53,246 nucleotides of DNA, taken from NCBI RefSeq assembly GCF_001428025.1, contig NZ_LMSC01000005.1:174717-227962 (forward strand), in the 5' to 3' direction. Under the pieces are notes generated by a model. It was given only the letters and a program-made list of their open reading frames with translations. It searched no databases and had not been told where the DNA came from. Below are positions 1 to 7,590 of the stretch, piece by piece. This DNA is from Phycicoccus sp. Soil748. GTDB lineage: Bacteria > Actinomycetota > Actinomycetes > Actinomycetales > Dermatophilaceae. Each line of letters begins with the position of its first letter. Positions within the stretch are counted from its first letter, which is position 1. A program made the translations under genes and the position numbers.

Positions 1-1476
1 GCACGCACTGCCGCCGTCGCGGGGCGGTTGAACCGGGCGCAGGCCGAGCTGGTCGACATCGCCGCCGAGCTCATCACCGACCGGCACTGGGGTGACGGCG
101 GGTCGAAGACCCCCGAGCACTACCTGGTGGTGCGGGCGGGGTTGTCGCCGGCGCACGCCAAGGACGTGGTGGCGGTCGCGCGCCGCCGGGCCGAGCTGGT
201 CGACGCCGCGTCCGCGTTGGATGCGGGTGAGCTGTCGTTGGACCAGGTCGCGGTCATCGCCCACGGCGTCCCGGCCGGCTACCAGGCCTCGGTCACCGCG
301 TTGGCCCGGGAGGCGACGGTGCCGCAGCTGCGCCGGGCCGTGTCCCGGCATGCGTTCCCCGCCGCCGCCGTCGCCGAGGAGGCAGGTGGGGGCGCGGCTG
401 CCGAGGCGGCCGAGTCCTCGCCCGACGACTCGACCGCAGACTCGGGTGTCGACCCGCGTGCGGAGGTGGAGCGTGCGCAGGAGGCTGCTCGGCAGTCGGT
501 GGCCGAGCAGCGGGCGTGCGCCAGGCCCGAGCTGTCGATGAGCTACGACGCGGACGGCCGGTTCCAGCTGCGGTACTCCGCCCCGGCCACCATCGGCGCC
601 CTGGTCGAGCAGGCGGTCAAGGAAGCCAAAGACGCGCTGTTCACCCGTCGCCGCGATGATGCCGCAGTCACGCGTGTGGAAGAGCGGCATGCGGGGTTGC
701 CGACGTACGCCGATGCGTTGGAGGAGATGGCCACCCGCTCCCTCGCCTCGGTGACCTCGACCAGCCGGGCAGCGCACTACCGGGTCTACCTGCACCTGGA
801 CACGGGCGGCGCCTGGGTGAGCGGTGGGCACGCGATCCCGCTGAGGCTGCTCGGCCGGTTCATCTCCGACGGTGTGGTCCAGCCCGTCTGGGAGACCGAC
901 GGCACCCCCGTGTCGGTCGGCCGGGCGATGCGGATCCTGCCCGAACGCACCCGACGCCTCATCGCCGACCGCGACCGCGGCTGCCGGTTCCCCGGCTGCA
1001 CCACCACCGCCTTCACCGAGATCCACCACCTGCACACGTGGGCCGACGGTGGGAGCACGGACATCGCCAACCAGGTCTCCTTGTGCACCGCCCACCACGA
1101 CGGCATCGACCGCGGCGACCACACCATCACCGGCGACCCCAACACCCCCGACGGACTCGTCGTCACCAACCGCCACGGCCTGACCATCAGACCACCCCGA
1201 CCAGCCGACACCGCCCCACCACCCGGCGGCGACCCCCAACCACCGCCCGGCACCTCCCAGCCACCCAGCGGCGGACCCATCACCTGGACCGACATCGAGG
1301 TCCCACCCGACAGCCACCTCGGTCAGCGACGCCTCACCGTGGTGCCACCAGCCGATCCGGCACCCAAAGTCCCGCAAGGCCTCTACTCCGAACCTGAACC
1401 GGAACCCGAACCAGCCTCCGTCTCCTGGCTCGACGACCCCGCCAACCCCGACCGCGGACTCATCCGCGTCCTCTGA
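1..1476 (+). CDS. DUF222 / HNH endonuclease domain protein (5' end outside window)
   Basis: The frame is open from the first base, so the true start lies upstream; the TTG at 28 is only the first start-like codon. The N-terminal two thirds has the alanine/arginine-rich look of the DUF222 (13E12-repeat) family. The C-terminal HNH motif lies near residues 319-370 counted from base 28: a CRFPGC zinc-type pair, then EIHHLH, then CTAHHD. A proline-rich low-complexity tail follows. Proteins of this family occur in many copies per genome in high-GC actinobacteria and are thought to be mobile or homing-like nucleases; their substrate is not established. No partner gene of an obvious defence system is adjacent. 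Family is certain, role is not. Confidence 0.93.
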   Translation, partial: ARTAAVAGRLNRAQAELVDIAAELITDRHWGDGGSKTPEHYLVVRAGLSPAHAKDVVAVARRRAELVDAASALDAGELSLDQVAVIAHGVPAGYQASVTALAREATVPQLRRAVSRHAFPAAAVAEEAGGGAAAEAAESSPDDSTADSGVDPRAEVERAQEAARQSVAEQRACARPELSMSYDADGRFQLRYSAPATIGALVEQAVKEAKDALFTRRRDDAAVTRVEERHAGLPTYADALEEMATRSLASVTSTSRAAHYRVYLHLDTGGAWVSGGHAIPLRLLGRFISDGVVQPVWETDGTPVSVGRAMRILPERTRRLIADRDRGCRFPGCTTTAFTEIHHLHTWADGGSTDIANQVSLCTAHHDGIDRGDHTITGDPNTPDGLVVTNRHGLTIRPPRPADTAPPPGGDPQPPPGTSQPPSGGPITWTDIEVPPDSHLGQRRLTVVPPADPAPKVPQGLYSEPEPEPEPASVSWLDDPANPDRGLIRVL

Positions 1477-1566
1477 GCCCCAAGGCCCGCGCTTGCGCTG
1501 GCATGACTGGGCGGGCCCGAGCGAACCCGCCACCCGCAGGCGCGTCGCATGGGAACCTGACCGTGT

Positions 1567-1587
1567 CTCCTCTCCGTCACAGAGGAG
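1567..1587 (+). promoter_or_regulatory. 7-bp inverted repeat upstream of the 1617 gene
   Basis: CTCCTCT and AGAGGAG are perfect inverted repeats separated by 7 nt, about 30 nt before the start codon and upstream of a GGGGGAGG ribosome binding site. It could be an operator or a leader hairpin. The right arm itself resembles a ribosome binding site, so chance is possible. Confidence 0.25.
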
Positions 1588-1616
1588 TCGAGCAGTCCGG
1601 CCCTGGGGGAGGCGGC

Positions 1617-2168
1617 ATGAGGCGCAAACGGGTGGTCGCAACCCTGGGCGCCCTCGTGGTGGTCGCCGCCCTCGGCATGCTGGCGTCGTCCGCGGGGTTC
1701 CCGCCGGGGTCACGTGTGCGCATCGAGCTGTTCGAGCTCCCCGGGCCGAGCGGCGCACCGGTCGGGCCGGTCCGTGACGGCCTCCTCGTCGACCAGCTGG
1801 TCGAGGCGGACCCCTCTCACTGGGCAGGGTCGTTCGCCGATGGCCACAGCCTCGTGGCGACCTACGTCGGCGTCGACCAGGCCACCGCTCGGCGTGCGCT
1901 GACCGATGCGGGGGTGTCGTCGGCCGTCCGGCTGGAGGCGCGGTCCGTCAGCCGCGCGGACGCCGACGCGGTCCGCGACCTCATCCAGGGGAGCGGGCTG
2001 TGGGGAAGCCGCATCTCCGGCCTGGGCTTCGACCCCTACCGCTGCGTGGTGGAGGTCGAGGCGCGCAGGCCCAGCCTCGAGCTGGTGCGCCGCCTGGAGG
2101 AGGTCACGTCCGGGAGCGACGTGCCGGTCCGCATCCACTGGCAGCTCCACGCGCCGCGCGCTGTCTGA
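1617..2168 (+). CDS. Unknown exported or membrane-anchored protein
   Basis: 183 residues. The ATG at 1617 is chosen because a strong GGGGGAGG lies 7 nt upstream and because it places a basic MRRKR segment directly before a hydrophobic stretch (about residues 7-25), a signal peptide or N-anchor. No lipobox cysteine is seen. The rest is a soluble alpha/beta-like sequence without a recognised motif; residues about 80-125 suggest an alternating helix/strand fold such as a sporulation-repeat-like or ACT-like domain, but this is a guess. It stands alone between the HNH gene and a convergent amidohydrolase gene. No function is assigned. Confidence 0.72.
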   Translation: MRRKRVVATLGALVVVAALGMLASSAGFPPGSRVRIELFELPGPSGAPVGPVRDGLLVDQLVEADPSHWAGSFADGHSLVATYVGVDQATARRALTDAGVSSAVRLEARSVSRADADAVRDLIQGSGLWGSRISGLGFDPYRCVVEVEARRPSLELVRRLEEVTSGSDVPVRIHWQLHAPRAV

Positions 2169-2203
2169 CGACACCAGGCCGCGACCGGTCCGGCCCGGCC
2201 CGT

Positions 2204-3100
2204 CTAGTGGGGGAACGACGTCCGGGCGGGGCGTTCGAGGTCGTCGCGGTGGTTGCGGATGAGGTCGAGGTTGCGGTCGCGCAGGTGGTCGAACCCCTGC
2301 CCGATGTTGGATCCCGGCGTCAGGGACGCGAGCGCCGTTGCGGGGTCGAGCCGGGCCGAGACCCATCCCTCGTGCGACGCGGCCTTGGCGACGATGTGGC
2401 CGACGGGTGTGACGATGTGGGAGTTGCCGAAGTAGAGGACCCCAGCCGCATCGACCCCGGTGGCGTTGGCGCCGACGACGAACACGTGGTTGTCGTAGGC
2501 CCGCGCGCGAGAGGTCAGCTCCCAGATGTCGGCCGAGCGCAGCAGCGCCGACGGCCGCAGGATCACCTCGGCGCCCTGGACCGCCTGGATCCTGGAGAGC
2601 TCGGGGTAGTCGCCGTCGAAGCAGATGATCATGCCGATGCGCCCGAGGTCGGTGTCGACCACGGTCACCGTGTCGCCGGGGGTCACCCAGCCGCCGCCGT
2701 CGACGTGCTCGGTGCAGAACGGGTGGGTCTTGCGGTAGACGCCGACCACCTCGCCGCGGGGGTCGATGAGCACCGAGGCGTTGTGGACGACGCCGCGCTC
2801 GGGGCCGCGCTCGTACGTGCCGAGGCAGACATGGACACCGAGGTCACGGGCGACCTGCTGCACGGGCTCGGTGACGGGGCCCGGGATCTCCGAGACCAGG
2901 TCCCAGAGCTCCTCGGTCGAGCAGTCGGGCGTGAACCCGGTCGTCGCCGTCTCCGGCAGGACCACGAGCTCGGCCCCGGTGGCGTCGACGCACCGTCGGG
3001 TGAGGTCGACGCACTTGTCGAGGTTCTTGCGGACGACCTCCGGTGACAGCGGTCCCTGGACCGGCGCCAGCTGCACGGCCGCCGCGGTGAATGCGCGCAT
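2204..3100 (-). CDS. Carbon-nitrogen hydrolase (nitrilase superfamily)
   Basis: 298 residues, the usual length for the family. The Glu-Lys-Cys triad is visible: E50 in VVLPETA, K124 in YRKTHPF and C160 in IICFDGDYPE. The ATG at 3100 follows GGGAGGCG and overlaps the coxG stop by one base (TGATG), so it is translationally coupled as the last gene of the molybdenum hydroxylase operon. Family members cleave non-peptide C-N bonds in N-carbamoyl compounds, omega-amidates or nitriles. Given the permease and carbamoyltransferase-like genes nearby, a ureide or amide intermediate of N-heterocycle breakdown is the most reasonable substrate, but that is inference. The stop is TAG. Confidence 0.9.
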   Translation of the reverse strand: MRAFTAAAVQLAPVQGPLSPEVVRKNLDKCVDLTRRCVDATGAELVVLPETATTGFTPDCSTEELWDLVSEIPGPVTEPVQQVARDLGVHVCLGTYERGPERGVVHNASVLIDPRGEVVGVYRKTHPFCTEHVDGGGWVTPGDTVTVVDTDLGRIGMIICFDGDYPELSRIQAVQGAEVILRPSALLRSADIWELTSRARAYDNHVFVVGANATGVDAAGVLYFGNSHIVTPVGHIVAKAASHEGWVSARLDPATALASLTPGSNIGQGFDHLRDRNLDLIRNHRDDLERPARTSFPH

Positions 3101-3759
3101 CAGCGTCGCCTCCCTAGGTTCCACCCGACGATAACCCCGGCGAGGGCCACAGCCCCACCGGTGAGCACGCCGTACGCCCAGCTGCGGTCCGGACCGCGCC
3201 CGGCCCCGGCCCTGCCCAGCTGGGCAGCGGGCGTCGCGGCCACTCCCGCATAGACGGGTGCCCCTGCGGGGGCGCCGGGTGCTCGGGTGAGCACGGGCGA
3301 CTCGATGGGTACGGGGCGCACGCCGGCGATGTCCGCGTCCACGGACGCGAAGAACTGGGCTGCCATCTTGCGGGTGGCTCCCGCCAACATGCGCTGGCCG
3401 ACCCCGCCGATCACACCACCGACGGCCGCGTCGGCGTCGTAGGCGAGGTCGGTGCCCCCCGCCGCAGCCGGGCTGAGGCGTACGACCACGTCCGCGTCCA
3501 CCGTGCCCGGCGCCCCGGAGCCGGTGGCCTTCATGGTGAACTGGCCCGGCGGTCGGGGGTCCTGCAGCGCGACCTTGCCGTCGTACGTGCCCTTGATCGC
3601 CGCGACCCCGGCAGTGACGGTCATGGCGTACTCGTCCTGGCCCACCTGCGTGAGGGACTCGCACCCCGGCAGGCACCGAGCGAGGACGGCGGGGTCGTGG
3701 AACGCGTCCCAGACCTGCTCGGGCGTGGAGGTCAGGGTGGCCGTGCCGGAGATCTTCAT
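3100..3759 (-). CDS. CoxG family SRPBCC protein with C-terminal membrane anchor
   Basis: 219 residues. The N-terminal 150 residues are an SRPBCC/CoxG domain beginning MKISGTATL and containing the family-typical CLPGCE segment. A linker rich in Ala, Pro and Gly leads to a single C-terminal transmembrane helix (about residues 193-214) ending GRRR. CoxG of aerobic CO dehydrogenase is reported to carry menaquinone between the molybdenum enzyme and the membrane. Here it probably lets the adjacent hydroxylase pass electrons to the quinone pool. The start lies in an ATGA overlap with the large-subunit stop and is preceded by GAGGAA, so expression is coupled. Confidence 0.9.
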   Translation of the reverse strand: MKISGTATLTSTPEQVWDAFHDPAVLARCLPGCESLTQVGQDEYAMTVTAGVAAIKGTYDGKVALQDPRPPGQFTMKATGSGAPGTVDADVVVRLSPAAAGGTDLAYDADAAVGGVIGGVGQRMLAGATRKMAAQFFASVDADIAGVRPVPIESPVLTRAPGAPAGAPVYAGVAATPAAQLGRAGAGRGPDRSWAYGVLTGGAVALAGVIVGWNLGRRR

Positions 3760-6182
3760 CGGGGCTTCCTCGTCGTCGCGTCGTGGTTGCGCAGGGAAGG
3801 GATCTCGCCGGCCTCGTGGCGTCGGCGCAGCTCCCACAGCTCCACGGGGGAGATGGGCATCGAGGTGATCGCGAAGCCCTCGGCGTCGGAGATGGCCGAG
3901 GCGATGACCGCGCTCACCGGTATGCAGCCCGCTTCGCCGGCGCCCTTGATCCCCAAGGGGTTCAGCGGCGACGGCGTCTCGAGGTGGTCGGTCTCGATGT
4001 GTGGGACCTCGGAGGCGTAGGGCATCAGGAAGTCCATGAACGAGGCGTTGAGCAGCTGGCCCGACTCGTCGTAGACCATCCGCTCGTAGAGCGCGCCGCC
4101 GACTCCCTGCGCGACCCCGCCGTGCACCTGGCCCTCGACGATCATCGGGTTGATCATGGGGCCGCAGTCGTGGACCACGCAGTAGCGCAGGATGCGGATC
4201 TCGGCCGTCACCGGGTCGGTCTCCACGATGGCGGCGTGCATGCCGTTGGCGAACGTCGCCTGCGTCGGGGAGTAGAAGTCGCGGCCCTCCAGCCCCGGCT
4301 CGTCGTCCTCGGCGACCGGGGGGCGGTCGGGGTCGTTGCCGTGGGCGAACTGCGTGGCCGCCTGGGCCGCCTCGTCGAACGCGTAGCGCAGCGGGTTGGA
4401 CATGACCGACACGGTGCCGAGCGACATCTGGGTGTCGGGGGCGCCCTTGACGCGGACGACGCCGTCGACGATCTCGAGGTCGTCGGCAGCCACCTCCAGA
4501 GCGTCGGCGGCGATGCGCAGCGCCTTGGCTCTCACCTGTCGTGCCGCGAGGGCGATCGCGTTGCCACTCATCACCGCCGCTCGCGACGCGAAAGTACCCA
4601 CGGCGTAGGGCATCCGGCGGGTGTCACCGGTGGTGACGAAGACGTCCTCGATGGGGACGCCCAGCTCCTGCGCGACCACCTGGGCGAAGGCCGTCTCGTG
4701 GCCCTGGCCCTGCGACGTGAGCCCTGTCGAGACATTGACGCGGCCGCTGGTCTCGACCTGGATGTGGCCGCCCTCGTAGGGTCCCACCCCGGTGCCCTCG
4801 ACGTAGCACCCGATCCCGAGCCCCACCCTGCGCCCGGCAGCCTCGGCCTCCATGCGGTACTGCGCGAAGTCGTCCCAGCCCACGAGGGCCTTGAGCTTCT
4901 CGAGCGTCGCGGGGAAGTCCCCCGAGTCGTACTTCAGCGGTCGCCCGTCCTGGAACAGCAGCCCGTGGTCGTAGGGCATGTCCGCCGGGAGGATGAAGTT
5001 GCGCGCACGCACTTCGGTGCGGTCGAGCCCGAGCTCGTCGGCGATGGCGTCCATCGTCCGCTCCATCGCGAAGCAGCCCTGCGGCCGGCCGGCGCCGCGG
5101 TACGGCGTGACGAGGACGGTGTTGGTGTAGAGCGACCAGAACTCGCAGCGGTAGGCCCCCGGCTTGTAGGGCCCGAGCAGCTGTGTGGAGGTGATGATCG
5201 GGACGATGATCCCGTACGGCGTGTAGGCGCCGTTGTCGTGCCAGAACCTCACGTCGAGGGCCAAGAGCCGCCCGTCGTCGTCGAAGCCGACCCGCACCTG
5301 CTGGAGCTGCCCGCGCTCGTGCGCCGAGGAGATGAAGTGCTCGCGACGGTCCTCGACCCACTTGACCTCCGTGCCGAGCGTCTTGGCGACCCAGGGGACG
5401 AGCACCTCCTCGGGCCACGGGTGGTTGATCTTCACCCCGAACCCGCCGCCGACGTCGGGGGCGATGCACTCGACCTTCGCCAGCGGCATACCGAGCTTGG
5501 CGGCCACCGCGGCGCGCACACCGGTGGAGGTCTGGGTCGAGGAGTAGATGCGCAGCTCGTCGCGGTCGGCGTCCCAGCGGGCGTAGACCCCCTTGCCCTC
5601 CAACGGCATGCAGGCGCTGCGTTCGATGGCGAGGTCGAGGTCGAGCACGTGGGGGGACGCCGCCAGCGCGGCCTCGACGTCACCGACCTCCTGGAGCATG
5701 TGGGCGGCGACGTTGCCGGGGACGTCCTCGTGCACGAGCAGGTCGCCCGTGCGGGCGGCCTCGAGGCCGACGACGGGCGGCAGCGGCTGGTAGTCGACGC
5801 GGATGCGGGCACAGGCGTCCTCGGCGAGGTAGCGGTCGCGGGCCACCACCATGACCACGGGCTCGCCGACGTGGTTGACCTCGTCCTTGGCCAGGGCGTA
5901 CTGGGTGCGGCCGTGGGTCAGGGTGGGGTGCGGGATCAGCAGGGGGAGGGGCTCACCGACGCGGCCAGGGAGGTCCTCGTGGGTGTAGATCGCGACGAGG
6001 CCGTCGACGTCGAGGGCGTCCGTGACGTCGATGTCGACGACCTTGGCGTGGGCGTGGGGGCTGCGGACAAAGGCTGCAGCCAGGGCGCCACGACCCAGGT
6101 CGTCGAGGTAGCGGCCGCCGCCGGTCACCAGGCGCGGGTCCTCGCGGCGACGGATGGGCGCCCCGAACATCTGGGTGGTCAC
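3756..6182 (-). CDS. Molybdenum hydroxylase large subunit (xanthine dehydrogenase / form II CoxL-like)
   Basis: 808 residues, normal for CoxL-type molybdopterin subunits. The GTG start at 6182 overlaps the small-subunit stop (GTGA) and gives VTTQMFGAPIRRRED, the standard N-terminus; the frame stays open upstream only as overlap. The active-site loop reads PYRGAGR near residues 360-366. This is the form II/xanthine-dehydrogenase type and not the Cys-containing AYRCSFR loop of genuine CO dehydrogenase. The catalytic glutamate is E750 in IKGAGEAG. The protein would bind the Mo-MCD cofactor and hydroxylate a carbon next to nitrogen in a heterocycle. Substrate is not readable from sequence; the neighbouring nucleobase-type permease points to a purine, pyrimidine or related ring. 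Confidence 0.93.
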   Translation of the reverse strand: MTTQMFGAPIRRREDPRLVTGGGRYLDDLGRGALAAAFVRSPHAHAKVVDIDVTDALDVDGLVAIYTHEDLPGRVGEPLPLLIPHPTLTHGRTQYALAKDEVNHVGEPVVMVVARDRYLAEDACARIRVDYQPLPPVVGLEAARTGDLLVHEDVPGNVAAHMLQEVGDVEAALAASPHVLDLDLAIERSACMPLEGKGVYARWDADRDELRIYSSTQTSTGVRAAVAAKLGMPLAKVECIAPDVGGGFGVKINHPWPEEVLVPWVAKTLGTEVKWVEDRREHFISSAHERGQLQQVRVGFDDDGRLLALDVRFWHDNGAYTPYGIIVPIITSTQLLGPYKPGAYRCEFWSLYTNTVLVTPYRGAGRPQGCFAMERTMDAIADELGLDRTEVRARNFILPADMPYDHGLLFQDGRPLKYDSGDFPATLEKLKALVGWDDFAQYRMEAEAAGRRVGLGIGCYVEGTGVGPYEGGHIQVETSGRVNVSTGLTSQGQGHETAFAQVVAQELGVPIEDVFVTTGDTRRMPYAVGTFASRAAVMSGNAIALAARQVRAKALRIAADALEVAADDLEIVDGVVRVKGAPDTQMSLGTVSVMSNPLRYAFDEAAQAATQFAHGNDPDRPPVAEDDEPGLEGRDFYSPTQATFANGMHAAIVETDPVTAEIRILRYCVVHDCGPMINPMIVEGQVHGGVAQGVGGALYERMVYDESGQLLNASFMDFLMPYASEVPHIETDHLETPSPLNPLGIKGAGEAGCIPVSAVIASAISDAEGFAITSMPISPVELWELRRRHEAGEIPSLRNHDATTRKPR

Positions 6183-6709
6183 GCGGTGCTCCCGGCCGCC
6201 GGGCCCTCGGATGCGGATGCTTCTGCCTTGATCTCGGCGGCGCGCAGGACAGACTTGACGATGTTCTGGTAGCCGGTGCAGCGGCACAGGTTGCCCGAGA
6301 TCGCCTCGCGCGCCTCGTCGGCCGTCGGGTCAGGGTGGTCCTCGAGGTAGGCGGTCACCGTGGTGACGAAGCCCGGGGTGCAGAAGCCGCACTGGAGCCC
6401 GTGGCACTCGGTGAACGCCTGCTGCACCGGTCCCATGGCCTCGACCGTCCCGAGCCCCTCGACGGTGGCGACCCGGTGGGCCTGGGCCGTCACGGCGAAC
6501 ATCAGGCAGGACCGCACGGGGGCGCCGTCGACGAGCACCGTGCACGCTCCGCAGACACCGTGCTCGCACCCGACATGGGTTCCGGTGAGCCCGACGTCGT
6601 GGCGGAGGAAGTCCGACAGCAGCCGGCGCGCCGGCACCCGGGCGTGGCGGGGAACGTCGTTGACCGTGACCGTCACGTCGAGCAGCACCTCGGGCACCGG
6701 TTCGCTCAT
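6179..6709 (-). CDS. Molybdenum hydroxylase small subunit, two [2Fe-2S] clusters
   Basis: 176 residues. All eight cluster ligands are present: C48, C53, C56 and C68 (plant-ferredoxin-type cluster, CEHGVCGAC) and C107, C110, C142 and C144 (CGFC and CRC, the helical cluster next to the molybdopterin). It transfers electrons from the Mo centre in the large subunit to FAD in the medium subunit. The ATG overlaps the medium-subunit stop (ATGA). Gene order medium-small-large is that of coxMSL/cutMSL operons. Confidence 0.95.
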   Translation of the reverse strand: MSEPVPEVLLDVTVTVNDVPRHARVPARRLLSDFLRHDVGLTGTHVGCEHGVCGACTVLVDGAPVRSCLMFAVTAQAHRVATVEGLGTVEAMGPVQQAFTECHGLQCGFCTPGFVTTVTAYLEDHPDPTADEAREAISGNLCRCTGYQNIVKSVLRAAEIKAEASASEGPAAGSTA

Positions 6710-7590
6710 GCGGCTGAGTCTCCTTGTGCGGCAACGGCATCCGTGGCGGCCTCGGCGAGCACGAGGTGGGCGAGCTGCGTGGCCAGCATCGCGCGGTACT
6801 CGGCCGTCGCATGGATGTCGTCCTCCGGCGCGAGGTGCTCGCGGACGAGGTCGTCGCAGGCCGACCAGTCGATTTCTCCTGGCGCCTGCCCGCGGCACGC
6901 CTCCGTCACGTCGAGGATGCCGGGCACGTCGGTGACGGAGACGAACGACAGCCGGGCCGAGGACACGACACCGTCCTCGACGGCGACCGCGGCGGCCACC
7001 CCGGCGAGCGCGTAGTCGCCGTGGCGACGAGCGCGCTCGGCAAAGGCCGTCCCCGTGGTGGCGCCGAACAGGGGGAAGCGGACGCCGACCGCCAGCTCGT
7101 CCGGCTCCAACGCCGTCTCCATGGGGCCGAGGAAGAAGTCGTGGCAAGGGATCTCGCGCGCCCCCCGGGCACTTGCCACCTCCACCACGCCACCGGTGAG
7201 GGCGAGGACCGCCGGCATCTCCCCGGCCGGGTCGGCGTGGACGATGGAGCCGACCGTCGTGCCGCGGTTGCGGATCACGGGGTGGGCCACGTGCCGCACC
7301 ACGCGGCGCAGCAGCGGCGACGCGCCGTACACCACCTGGTCGTGCTCGAGCCGTGCGTGCCGGACCAGGGCACCCACCCGTACCGCGTCCGCGGTCACCG
7401 TCAGGTCGTCGAGCCCGCTGACGGCGTTGACGTCGACGAGGTGGGCCGGCGACGCGAGCCGCATGTTGAGGATGGGGATCAGGCTCTGACCGCCCGCAAG
7501 CACCTTGCCGTCGTGCCCGACCCGCGCAAGCACCTCCACGGCCTCCTCGACGGTGCGAGGCGCGTGGTGCACGAACGGTGCCGGCTTCAC
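6706..7590 (-). CDS. Molybdenum hydroxylase medium subunit, FAD-binding
   Basis: 294 residues. FAD-binding motifs of the family are clear: AGGQSLIPILNMRLA near residues 32-46 and RNRGTTVGSIVHADP about 70 residues later, followed by the CO dehydrogenase flavoprotein C-terminal domain. The GTG start at 7590 overlaps the permease stop (GTGA), giving VKPAPFVHHAP. It accepts electrons from the iron-sulfur subunit. With CoxG present, the likely final acceptor is the membrane quinone pool and not only NAD or oxygen; this is inference. Confidence 0.94.
   Translation of the reverse strand: MKPAPFVHHAPRTVEEAVEVLARVGHDGKVLAGGQSLIPILNMRLASPAHLVDVNAVSGLDDLTVTADAVRVGALVRHARLEHDQVVYGASPLLRRVVRHVAHPVIRNRGTTVGSIVHADPAGEMPAVLALTGGVVEVASARGAREIPCHDFFLGPMETALEPDELAVGVRFPLFGATTGTAFAERARRHGDYALAGVAAAVAVEDGVVSSARLSFVSVTDVPGILDVTEACRGQAPGEIDWSACDDLVREHLAPEDDIHATAEYRAMLATQLAHLVLAEAATDAVAAQGDSAA

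Noticed and set aside
3756-7590. Genuine aerobic CO dehydrogenase (coxMSL)
   Set aside because: Gene order and CoxG fit, but the large subunit lacks the AYRCSFR cysteine loop and the operon begins with a nucleobase-type permease.
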